Below the pieces are notes generated by a model, which made no database searches, was not told the origin of the DNA, and was given only the letters and a program-made list of their open reading frames with translations. Position numbers and translations under genes: made by a program. A stretch of DNA of 64,000 bases from positions 248,001-312,000 of the forward strand of contig SEMN01000313.1 of NCBI GenBank assembly GCA_005408345.1, written 5' to 3'. Shown here one piece after another: positions 11,237 to 22,144 of this stretch (the stretch's first letter is position 1; the number at the start of each line of letters is the position of its first letter). This DNA comes from Macquaria australasica (Eukaryota; Chordata; Actinopteri; Centrarchiformes; Percichthyidae).

Positions 11237-11805
11237 CAGCAACTAAGGCTTTTTGTCATTATCAATTAATCTGTGTTTTTTAAGGATTAATCAATTGATC
11301 TGTCTGTAAATGTCATATTGTTTATAACAGTTGTATATGACAATTTACCTGATCTCAAAGTGATGTCTTCAAAACAGCCAATTTTGTGTACCATCAGATA
11401 TTCATTTTGCAATGAATAAATGCAGACAGGGGCACCGCTCATGTGGAGACGTGTGGCTTGTGGGAGCAAACAGCAAACAAGTTGTTGTTTTATGTTGTTT
11501 TTCAACCCTTTCTAAAACATTTTTGTAAACAACAATTTGTATTTTCAGATTTATGCATGTAAAGTAATTGTTTGTTTACTTGTATTGCAGATTTGCTTGC
11601 TTGCCTCCAATTGCCCCTTGAGGGACAAATATTTTGAATTGAAAAAAATCTGAGAAAGGCAGCAAGTCCTTACATTTGGAAAGCTTTAAGCAGTGACTGT
11701 TTGGAATTTTTGTCTGATAAATGGCTTTTAATTAATCCATTCATTAATTATCAAAATTGTTTTAATTTAAATTTTCTGTTTTGACTGATCAGCTAATCAT
11801 TTCAC
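11237..11805. mobile_element. Degenerate TIR-type fish repeat, probably interrupted
   Basis: The left part, CAGCAACTAAGG followed by CATTATCAATTAATCTG, and the right part, with AATTATCAAAATTG, AATTTTCTG and ACTGATCAGCTAAT, match from memory the two ends of a short fish repeat made of ATCGATTAAT-type words. The arms are too decayed for a clean inverted alignment. Between them lies unrelated sequence including the retroposon-like tail at 11603-11645. Family assignment rests on recall, not on a search. Confidence 0.4.
11603..11645 (+). repeat. Retroposon 3'-tail-like fragment
   Basis: The words TTGCCCCTTGAGGGACAAAT followed by TTTTGAATTGAA resemble the 3' end shared by fish LINE/SINE families that finish in GAATT repeats. 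Its position inside the 11.24-11.81 kb element suggests a nested insertion. No body of a SINE or LINE could be traced upstream, so it may be a very short insertion or chance. Confidence 0.35.
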
Positions 11806-12301
11806 CACCAATCAGGATGGACATTAATGAGATGTCTGACTACAGTTACATACTTGCAGTGCAGGTTTCTGCCATTGGACCCGTTTAAGTTCATGTGCAA
11901 AAAAAAAAAAGGGAAGCAGTGCCTAATGAAGAATCTACAGTCTGACCTGGATTTGGCTTCTTTTACATAAGCAATACTCATTTTTTTTTCTCTCTCTCTC
12001 CCTCTCTCACTGCCTCTGTCTGTCTGCCTCACTCTCCCTTCCTGAGACACACTAACACTAAGGCAGAGATTTAGATACACACAATGGAAAAGAGGGATTG
12101 GAGTGTGAGCGCAGGGTGGAGGGAGGTTCCATTGCTTCTCAGAAGCAGACTGAGACAGAGATCACCAGTCTGTCAGTGTGAAACCAGCCATTCAGTCTGA
12201 TGGGTTTATACGATTATGTGAGAATATGCTCATGTGGTGTGTGGGGAAAATTATATCCGCATGTGAGACATGTGGGTCAAAGCCTGAGTATAATTTGTTT
12301 G

Positions 12302-12320
12302 GCGTGTGTGTGTGTGTGTG
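12302..12320. repeat. (GT)n microsatellite
   Basis: Pure GTGTGT run of about nine units. Confidence 0.9.
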
Positions 12321-12889
12321 GACCTGCATCTCCCTATTTGCATGCATGAATCTGGCAGATAGCGGTTTGTAAGCAGTGTGTGAAAATCTGTAAATAGGGT
12401 GATGAGGTTGCAAAGGTAGAGAATGTACCGTGCCATATGCCACAACACAATGTGCTTTGCGGTAGATGCTATTCCACACTGAACAGCAGAGCAGGGTAGA
12501 GAGCAGAAACGTCACAACATCAGCCTAATCCACCAACACTTTCCCCAACTTTTCAAGAAATAATATTTTAAGTTTCTAAGCCCCTCTGCTCTGCAATGCA
12601 CTAGCGGTACGGATCTAGAGAGGGAAATTGGATTTCTGTAGTGCTTATGAATTCAAGTGAACATGACCAGCTTATACATCTCCAAAAGCCCTCAAGAGTA
12701 TGGCTGACGGACGCTCTCTATGGCGGGACATAAAAGTCACCTGGCATGTTTGGAATAGGATATGTCCTTGTGGATATCTCCTCTCTCGCTCGTTATCTCT
12801 CTCTCTCGTGCCCCACAAGAGTGGAGCAGGTGCGTTGTGTTGCTCAAACATGAGAAAGCACCGCGGAGCACGGAGATGTGCATTGTTTG

Positions 12890-12909
12890 CTCTCTCTCTC
12901 TCTCTCTCT
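12890..12909. repeat. (CT)n microsatellite
   Basis: Pure CT run of ten units, with shorter CT clusters upstream near 12780-12810. It accounts for the Ser/Leu-rich frames on both strands. Confidence 0.9.
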
Positions 12910-13942
12910 GCGTGCCTTCCAGCCTGGCAGATAGTGAGTCCCCCATGATGGCAGGCAAAGCAAAAGGTTGTTTGTGACATAGGCGCTGATCCACATCACC
13001 ACCGCCACCATCATCCCATCCTCCCCCTCTCTTTAAGCCCTGTGGCTCCTCTACTCACCTTTCTCCCCCCTTTTTTACCTTCTGTCTGTCTAAGCTGCTG
13101 TTGTGTTTAGTGCATAGCAGATGTTTGGCTTGCATCCGATGACTACAGAATACTAACACCGTATTAGTTCTGTGGATACATTTGAAAATAATAGGGCTTT
13201 TGCCACTGTTTCACTCTGTGCAAATGGGTGTTATAATGGCTTTCCCCACTTTCAAAAAAGTTAAAGATTTGTGCCCTCTAACTGTTAACTTCATTTTTAT
13301 GGAAACTGAAGCACTAGTATCTTAAAGCCTCTAAATATGCAGGCCTTTCACCTTCATCTGATAAAACTGAATCAAACATTTGCAAGCACACCTACTTGCA
13401 AACATTTGATCTAACCCGTTCTTGGTTTTCACATATGATTTGCTTTGATGGGAAATGCAGCACAAGATAAGGAAGCCTTTTGCTCTTCACTTGCCAGACT
13501 GTCGACTTAGAGAAAGTGGGAACAGTGCCATCTAGTGAGATGTATGTATATGCATTGTGTTTAAAGGGTCTCAGCCCTGTTTTTTTAATCTGCTTGAGAA
13601 GGAACCAGTGAGTGTTCAAATAAATACATACCTAAAAGTATTTTCCCAATTCTTGGATCCTTTACAGATACTCAAAGAGTAGATAAAGTGAAGAAAAGCA
13701 CTCTCAGTTATTTGAACACAGCCACAATGATCTAGTAAATGCAGCTTAGCAACAGCTGCCCTGGAGCCAAACATCCCAGTGAGACTTGATACAGACATAA
13801 TGTTGACAATGTGTGTATCTTGGTAATCTAATTCCTCTGCTGACCCAGACTGCCCACTCTTCTACCTCATTAATACACCAGCAGGTAGTTCATCCTTTAG
13901 GTCACTTCCCCCTAATCTAATGCGCTTCCGATAACTTCGTCT

Positions 13943-13960
13943 TGACCCCTGACCCCTGAC
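13943..13960 (-). promoter_or_regulatory. DR1-like nuclear-receptor half-site pair
   Basis: TGACCCC occurs twice in tandem and is followed by TGAC. On the minus strand this gives GGGTCA-G-GGGTCA, two half-sites one base apart, the spacing (DR1) used by RXR, HNF4 and PPAR dimers. It stands in repeat-free sequence. A single site of this kind can arise by chance. Confidence 0.3.
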
Positions 13961-15650
13961 TGATTGCTTAAACTATCAGGCACCCTTTTGGGAGAGGTGT
14001 TCTCATCAATAAACCTGACAGGCAGAAAATCAGCTAGAAGACAGAGGAGGGTTGGGAATTTTTGTAAGGCGTATCTGAACCTGAAACCAACCAATAAATT
14101 ATTTCAGTGATCAAAAATAATCATTTAAACACGGTTTGCTCTTGGATTAGTAAAAAAAAAAAACATACAGGACAGACTAGTTGAAGAGGTTCCCTGTAAG
14201 GCAAACAATGTTCTTCTTAGTGACAGGGTGTTGAGTAGCATGAAGAGGGATGAGAGAAGAGAGTGATGAGGGTGTGATCCAGGGTCAAGGATGGATATTT
14301 GTGGTGTGCCAGCCCGGGTGTGGATAATGGGTAGTGAGAAGTCAAGAACCATTTAACTTGCTCTCCCATTTGCCCAATTTAAGACCTCCATTTAGATTTT
14401 GACTTATGGGTCTACTTAAGATAATTCTCCTGTAATTGAAATGGACAGCGTCAAATTGAAAACCCATTACAACCTTTAAGAAATGATATCTCCCAAATAC
14501 AAATGTAAAAGAGGGATGTGATACCTTGTTTAACTGAACATAATGTGCTGGTGGAAAAAAGACAAAGCTGTGGTTAGCCCTCCTTTCCTAGTGATAAGAT
14601 TTCTTGGGGTAGACAAGATGTGACGGCCATGATTACGCCATACTGAAAAAAAACATACAAACTAAAAAAGTCCATCTGAAATTATCCCCACAAGTATCAG
14701 ACATCCACAAAAAAAAGATGATTATCAGTGAGACAAGCTACGATGAATAGCATCTCTCATGACTCCAGTGAGAGGCAGATATCGCAAAGCTTCATATGTG
14801 ACTTTTATATAAGATGTGTATCTTGAGCAATATCAAATAAAATAAAAAATTACCCTTTTATGGATTTTCCTCTTTCACACTGTTTACATTTAGCGTAAAC
14901 CCAAAGCTGAACGATTAAATGAACCTTTTGAACTGAGAGGAAATATCATAACAAGGCTTAAAGGCTACAGCACTTCAACTGTGAAGTGCATTCCATAACG
15001 TTTCTCTCACACATCGAGAGGAAGGCGGTTCACAGGGTCGACGCTCTTGAACACTCAAAGAGAGACGGAAGGCCTTGGTTTCACATAAAGTGCGCTGTGG
15101 ATACAACCATTGCTAAGGATTACTGACAGGAAGCGATAAAACAAGTGTTTTATTCACTCCGTGTGTGTGTGTGCGTTATTGTGTGTGTTGAGTGTGCGCC
15201 TAATACAACCAAACTGGCCTCTACTCACCAGTTTAATGTCCAAGTCAAGCTGGCAGCAGTGATATGAGTAATGCCCACTATCACAGAGAGACAGGGAGTG
15301 GAACAATTGGCTCGTCAAATAAGAGCCACTTGACAACTTCTCAAAGAAGATCAATTATGCTCAGTATTTGGATCAAAGCATTGACACAAGTGTGGCTGTG
15401 TGGCACATGGCAGCTGGAGCCATGCTTACCCAGTCACGTAAAAGTACTCCAATAGTCTTGGTCTTGGTTGTTTTATATGCTCTCAACGACCACCACTGAT
15501 TGCATGACAAATTATGAAATGGTATGATGTGCCTATTATATTGACCTGTGACTGTACAGGCAGCTGTGCTACTTAACCATCTGCTGAATAACACAATTAC
15601 ACCTGAGCTCAGGCTGATGTGGCAGGAAATGGAGGGAGGGGGGACATCCT

Positions 15651-15699
15651 ATTATTATAATAATAATAATAATAATAACAATAATGATAATAATAATAA
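15651..15699. repeat. (AAT)n microsatellite
   Basis: ATT/TAA trinucleotide run of about sixteen units with two interruptions (AACAAT, GAT). It encodes the poly-Ile frame on the minus strand at 15569-15793. Confidence 0.93.
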
Positions 15700-15759
15700 G
15701 ATGTAGGTCAATTAAGAGGTGAGATGAACACATTTTGAAGGAGCAGTTCTCTGTGGTAC

Positions 15760-16260
15760 AATGGTAATGAGTTATAGCCCTCGACCCCCACAAACTATCC
15801 TCTTGCCCTAGGAGATGAGGCTGGTACCATAGTGCGACAATATTACAGGCAGGGGATGTGATTACTAGATCTTAATTGGCTGTAATTCACCTGTCATCCC
15901 TGTCCTTAATATGCGGCTGCTGTGTTCCGCTGAACCCAGACACCGAATGACACCGGCTCCTCCACTGACAACGTTTGATCCAGATCATGGACGTTGATGT
16001 TTCTTAATCATCCAGACAATGGAGTGGGGAGCGAAACGAGCTAATGGGGAAAATACTAGCCGGACAGGTTAATTTGGGGTTCACTGAATTACCGTGCGAA
16101 TTAGCGGGGTAAATTACATGCAGCCAGTAATGAAGAAATGGAAATTTTGAGAAAAAGGAAGCTTTCTGCAGCAACAGCAGAATATACCTTCTCCCAGATA
16201 ATTCAATAGAAGCACAGCCCACCAATTAGAAAGCCTTTCATAAAGCCAGGCGGGTCACAT
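15760..16260. promoter_or_regulatory. Candidate conserved noncoding element cluster
   Basis: Repeat-free sequence with many homeodomain-type words: TTAATTGGCTGTAATTCACC, GTTAATTTGGGG, CGAATTAGCGGGG, GTAAATTACATG and ACCAATTAG. CpG content is moderate in the middle (about 16000-16110). This texture is typical of developmental enhancers in fish. The claim is inference and needs alignment to other teleosts. Confidence 0.38.
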
Positions 16261-16859
16261 ACCAAGACGAAAGAGATGGTAAATGGAGGACAATAGTAGG
16301 GCAAATTTTATTGGGGGAAATCTGAAACAAGGCAGAGGCAAGGAAAAGTGATAGCGATAAGCTAGGATGCAGAGAGAAGTGTGTGTGTTTTTGGGGAGGG
16401 GGGGGTGAGCAGGGGTGAGACAAATTTCACTGCACCCCATTTCTCTCTGACATCCCTCAGCCCATCTCCTGAGCCCATCCATCTTGAATGACAATAGTGT
16501 CCTGATTTGCATACCAAAAACGCTTTCCGATATGTGCCTTCCAAGTCGTTCTGAGAGATTAGAAAATATTGACAATTATTGACAAAACCCAAAGGCTTGG
16601 GCAACATTCCATCTGGAATATTGCATCAACCATTTTATTCTCTTATTTGCTCCTTTCTTCCTTCTTATGAGGGCATGTTATTGACTTGAATATCTGATTG
16701 CCACCGCTGAAGCTTAGGAGCAGAGTTGGGGAGGTGCACAGCGTTGGCTTGTTATGGAAGTGGCTGTTGCTTTGGATGGGAGGTTTTGTTGTTATTGCTT
16801 GTTTGTGCACATTTCCCAATGACACAGACTTTAATTAAGATAATCATCACTGTGGTACC

Positions 16860-17120
16860 CCGCATGGCTTTATAGTGGGGCCTATGCAGATTAAGGCCCG
16901 GTCTATGCAAACCCCGTGTGATCAGTTATTCTGCTTACAGGCAAACCTTGTGATTACACTGATAAATACATGACATAAAAGAGAGGACAGGGATGGGATA
17001 GAACGCGGTAGAATTAAAGGGCTGTGGAACAATTGCTGAGATATTAAGGAGCATCATCAGTCCAGAACTCATGCGGAGAGGCTAGGGAAATGAATGTCAT
17101 TAATTGAATAAGACAGACAC
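16860..17120. promoter_or_regulatory. Candidate conserved noncoding element
   Basis: Complex sequence with CTATGCAAA (octamer-like), GTGTGATCAG, CTTGTGATTACAC and TCATTAATTGAAT near its right end. No microsatellite and no coding frame. It continues the cluster that starts at 15760. Confidence 0.35.
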
Positions 17121-17439
17121 CATAAGGGACGTCAGTTATTAAAAATCCTAAAATATTACACGCAACAGAAGTTGGCATCAGCACACAGAACACATTGGGT
17201 GAATACCTTGTTTGTTAATAAGAAAAACAACAAGGAAAAACAAATATTCAATACAGTAAAATGTTTTAAAGAGGTCATCCCTGCAGATGAGGTTATGTCT
17301 GTGAATAGAAATGGCTCAGAGCAGAATCATAAATTTCCTTATGTCCTTCTCCATGGCTTTAAAGTCACTGTGGGCTCGTCTCTGCGAGGGCAAAGATCTT
17401 GTTTAGAGGTAGAGAATCTCCTTAGTACTACAGCAGAAC

Positions 17440-17560
17440 AATCTCCGGTCCCCAGGTAATTAAGTTTCTCGTGTCCCGGCTATTTGTTGTTGCTTAATGA
17501 GAGCTCTCTGCACCCCTCGTGTGTCCTGTACTGTAATTAATAGACAATGGGAAGAAGAGG
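17440..17560. promoter_or_regulatory. Candidate conserved noncoding element
   Basis: Contains CAGGTAATTAAG, TTGTTGTTGCTTAATGAGAG and TGTAATTAATAG in unbiased context, immediately before a pyrimidine-rich run. Homeodomain and SOX-like (TTGTT) words lie close together. Inference only. Confidence 0.33.
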
Positions 17561-18004
17561 AGGTGGAGGAAGAAGAGCAGGAAGAAGGCAAAGTGGAAAT
17601 TCAACCTGTCTGGTGACCTGCTGGTTGCCCTCATAAGCTCTCCCTCCCTCCCTCCTCTTCTCTCTCTCCCACTGTCTTTGTATTCCTCTCTGAGCTTGTT
17701 GCTCTTTTTTCCAGTGGGCTGTTTGACAAGCTGCCAGTTCTAATGCCCTCAGTGCAATGTCCCTTGTCAACTCCCATAAACTCCTATATCTATCAGAGCT
17801 TCCTCTTCACAAAAAAAGAAGCTTCCATTATCAAAGTGATTAAAAATGATCTTTAATTCTGGGGACAGCCAAGGGTATAGTGAGTTTAGACAATGGGCCA
17901 ATGGCAATAAAGTTCCACATGTGCATATCTTTATTATATTCTTTTCTTGTAACCTGTCTCTGCTTCTAGTCTTGTCTTTTTTTTTTCTGTCAGTGCTCCC
18001 TGTG

Positions 18005-18027
18005 TACACACACACACACACACACAC
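18005..18027. repeat. (CA)n microsatellite
   Basis: Pure ACAC run of about eleven units. Confidence 0.93.
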
Positions 18028-18639
18028 CTACCTGTCTCTTCCTCCACATCAACGAGAAGTGTTAAGTGTTGCTACAGTAGTGTACACGGATCAATTGATC
18101 ACTCCGACCTTGACATCAAAATGTAAATGCTGTTGTTAGATAACGGTTTATATAGGAATCCACTCCATAGCATGGATTTTGCAGCAGTGGCTTTAAAAAT
18201 GTCCAGAACATCTAAATCTGATATGATAAGCTTACATTTACATATGTAATTACAGGATGTATAGACTCAAATCAATTGTACGTCGTCAATAGTCGGGAAA
18301 CTAATAAAACTATTATATGATTATATTACGCTCTCTTCAGTTATTGCATTCAAATGAGTGCAGAAAAGATGCGATGTCGTCATCTCTGAAACCTCCAACC
18401 AAGGTGAGATAAAATAGCAGAGGAAATAAATGTGATATAGTGCAGTGAATAAAAGTTGTGGTGATGGTGAAATACCTTGAGAGCATAACTCTGCAATGCA
18501 TCAAAAGTACACACTGTAGAACTTGCTAATTTAATCACCTAAGTTGTGTTGGGGATTTTGGATAGCTGAGGAGGTAGTTAGTCTCTGTGCCAGTGGAGGC
18601 CACCTCAGTGTCACCCGGCTCCTCTCACTCACTTCCCCG

Positions 18640-19400
18640 CTTCCTGAGCCGACACACTGCCAGGCCTTTCACAAGCACTGCCTCAATTACATTTCCAAGG
18701 TGGCGGTGGTAAGGCGTGTGAAGAGGAAAAGGAGACATGGTGGTAAAGCGAGTGAACGGGGGTAAGTGCAAGTGCCAGAAATAAAAAGAGAGGAATGGTT
18801 ATGGATAAGAGTTTTGGACAGCAGAGTGAAATGCAGGGGAGCTAAATATTCCAGGACAAGCTTAATTAGGACTATTACATGGTGGCCATATGGGGTTCAC
18901 AGGGTCGTCACTTGGTCACAGCAACAGCATATGATTAATGAAAAGTGATGATTGCTAATGTTTAATGCCTGGAAAGAAGGGAGGGAGGGACTGTTAAGTG
19001 TATATCTGACATAAACAAGCAGTGGCAAGGTGCAGCTCGAGTACGAGGCAAAGCAAAAAATAAAAAAATAAAAACACATCACAATTTTCAGATGGCCCTT
19101 CAAATGGGAAATTGATCAGCCGGGATAAATGCATGCGGTAGAGGACTTTTGAGGCAAGAGATGGAGGGATGCGGGAAGAGGAGATGGAGGACGGAGTGTT
19201 GTTGTTTACTTTCAGGGTGTGTTGGAGAGATGAGAGTGCAGGACAGGATGGGGACGGGACGTGATAAATTCTCCTAAAGAGCAGCACTGGACATCAGACA
19301 GAAAATGTGATGAGGCACAAAGGCCTCCCAGCGCATATCAAACAGATGATTTCAGCCTGAATGATGTTGGCTTGGCATTATCGACTATAGTGAGACTGAA
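18640..19400. promoter_or_regulatory. Candidate conserved noncoding element cluster
   Basis: Several repeat-free sub-blocks: near 18640-18720 (GCCTCAATTACATTTCC, GGTGGCGGTGG), 18840-18960 (AAGCTTAATTAGG, GCATATGATTAATG, TGCTAATGTTTAATG) and 19085-19150 (TCAAATGGGAAATTGATCAG). The TAAT words and the spacing suggest one or more enhancers. No frame is coding: the minus-strand ORFs at 18897-19287 show no domain. Confidence 0.33.
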
Positions 19401-20397
19401 TGATAATGCCAGCAGCTGAAGAGGAGGACAGGTTAAGAAGAAATACTTGGACAAATCTATAACTGCGTATCTAATGCATACCAAATTCTCTGTTCTGCAT
19501 TGTGTTCTACTTTTTAGTTTCACACTCACTTGGCTTGCATCACTCCGTCTCGCTGTCTGTTTATCTCACCTGTTTGAATGAGTGCCAACCTCAGGTGGTA
19601 CACAGAATTTGTTTTGCATCAGAATTCTCTGAAGTACTGCAACTAAGCTCCCACTTTGACTTCCTGTTCGCCCCCATGTCACATATCAAAGCTTCACCAA
19701 GTTATTTTTTATAACTCATGTCCTTAAATGATGTCAATGGAATGCTTATAGTAACCAAAGGCAGGAATAAGGCAAAAGATATTGGTGAATCCAGGTTTCC
19801 CAGGGGTTAATAGGATAGTATTATTTCCAAGAAAATGAAATATATAATATTCTAACAAACAAAATAATTTAAAACATACTGGCCTGTGCCTCCACTGCAC
19901 ATGTAAACCTATGTTACTGCCCTACCAGACTGAGCTGAAAACACTGGCTGAACCTATTGCCAATCCCTGCAGTAGAGACAGCCACTGGTTTCAGCTCATG
20001 ACAGCATTATGTGGATGACAGTTTGGAGAGAAAAAAGAAAAACTGTGACAAGTTCATCTTTGAGTCATTTATCAAGGGGAAAAAAAAGACAGCAGCTGCT
20101 TCCAACTTCTCAAATGTGTGGATTAGCTGATTTTCTCAGTTTCATACAGCATCATTTTAAAGTGGGTGTCTTTGGGTTTTTGACTGTTGGCCAGTCAAAC
20201 CAAGCAGTTTGAAGATGTTACCATGGCCTCTGGGGACCTGCAATGGCCAATTTCTGGATTTTTTTTTTGGACAAAACAATAAATCTAAAAACAATTGTAA
20301 GATATCCTTCTACCAATTTGAAGCAGCAAAATTATAAGCACATCACATCTACTTGAGAGCTATTGAAAAGCAGCATCAATTAAATGAGTAAGGCTTG

Positions 20398-20814
20398 CAC
20401 TGACTCCAAAACACAAATGTATTTAAAATGGGCAACATTTCAATCTTAGTTGGATCTTTGTCTAGTTGAAAATGTCTAAAAATGGTTACTACACCCATAT
20501 TTACAGTAGCAATGGGCTGATAGTCTGAACGCCCAGGGACAGCATTGAGATGGTTATCACCCTGCGTGGGTTTGATGATGAATCACCCCTGTTACCATAG
20601 AGCCTCTTGGTATAAAAGGGACATGATAGTTTTATCATTTATTTAGATAGTTTGATGTGTGCACCAGATTGGGGAGCACAACATCATGTCCCCTTAGGGG
20701 CTCCATACATATATTTGTTTGGTGTTCCATTTTAAACATTTTGGACCTGACGAGGATCCCGCTGGAATCAAAACATTGTCTATTTGAATGGTGATTTGTG
20801 TTTTCGAGTCAGTG
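20398..20814. mobile_element. Non-autonomous TIR element with about 83-bp inverted ends
   Basis: The left end begins CACTGACTCCAAAACACAAA and the reverse complement of the right end begins CACTGACTCGAAAACACAAA. The pairing continues through CAACATTT/CAATGTTT, GGATCTTTGTC/GGATCCTCGTC and AAAATGT-TAAA, giving arms of about 83 bp that end at roughly the same point (20480 and 20731). The 250-bp core holds a TATAAAAGGGA word (about 20611) and no protein frame. The structure is clear; the superfamily is not, and no target duplication was seen. Confidence 0.85.
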
Positions 20815-22104
20815 TGTAGACTTTAATGGAGCGACGCCTGCGAGTTCAGGCAGTCAACTCAAGCTGCACTGCTATACACACACACATATGACATGCCTCA
20901 CTCTCCACAACCACCTACAAAACACACTCTCCCAATTTGGCAGGTTATTTAAACTGCAAAATTTCCCATCTCTCCCTCTACCTGTCAATACCACTGCTGC
21001 CCTACATCAGTATTGCTGCCTGTTCCTTCAGCCCCACCACCACCATAGCATCCACCTGCAGGCTCCGGCAAAGATATTCGCTCATCACTCCCTGATATGT
21101 AAACATATCTGCGGGGAGTGATGAGGATTTGTTTTGCTCTATAATAAACATTTCAAACGTGAGATGTCTGACTGAACTTATTTCATTTATGCTGGTTCCC
21201 AGTAGCATTGCACCTCCATGTGATGTACACATAACTATGCTCCATCAAATGGTAGTTTCTTACATAAAACTTCAACTGGCAAGTCTCCGATATTGTAGCT
21301 TGACATATGGCATGTCTTTAAGCAATAAGCTTAACATTAGGGTTTGGAGTCGGTGTGCAAGTGCTTCATCAAAAGTACCCACTTTGCATTTCTTCTTTTA
21401 TATCATCCAAGTTTTCTTATTGTTTGTTTTCTGGGTTTGCTTTTACAACATAGTGAATGTTCAGGATCTCAGAGTGGATGGAATACTCCCATTTTTATGT
21501 TGTCCCACTTTATGATTTAGGCTGTCCAAAAGAGTTTATTTTTACATAAAAATCTGACGAAGTCCAGCTTAAATCTTTAAAGATGACTGGCTACAAATTG
21601 ACGAGCCACAACTCCAAACAGCCCGCACTAGTGAACCATGTTGCAGTGTTTATGGAAAAAGATAATCCCTCTTTGCTGTGGTTTCAAACCCCACCCACGA
21701 GACACGGGCATATTATGAAGCTGATGGTTTCTGTTTGTGCCTCCAGGCTGCTCGTGTCTGGGTAAGTGAACTAACATGTCTCCTGTCAATGTTCCTGCTC
21801 CCTGAAACACAAGAAGAGCAAACTGATTTGGCACACAAAATAAACAGCAGACTGACAGGGCTGCAAAACAGAATGACGCGAGAGCAGCAAGAAAGTGACA
21901 TAAAAACGTACAGACGAGGAGAACAGAGAGTAATAGGGCATGGCACACTTAGGAAGAGAAAAAGAGGAGCAGAAAAATGAGGAAATGAAGGATGGCTGAG
22001 ATGGAGATAGAGTCATCACGCTGCAAGAGAATTACAGGTTCTGGGCATAAGTAAAAGAAATGGTATAAAGAGAGAGAGAGTAGAAGTGAGACAGAGAGAG
22101 AGAC

Positions 22105-22144
<40 letters not shown>

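Larger units (their letters stand above)
11806..20397. other. Long noncoding stretch, rich in enhancer-like blocks
   Basis: Apart from microsatellites (12302-12320, 12890-12909, 15651-15699, 18005-18027), a receptor-like direct repeat at 13943-13960 and the candidate conserved blocks listed separately (15760-16260, 16860-17120, 17440-17560, 18640-19400), nothing was recognised. No exon with splice context and a plausible protein was found. Open frames at 12672-12994 are driven by the CT repeat. Confidence 0.5.

Noticed and set aside
21129..21515. 128-codon plus-strand frame
   Set aside because: AT-rich chance frame; hydrophobic patches come from T-rich codons. No homologue recognised.
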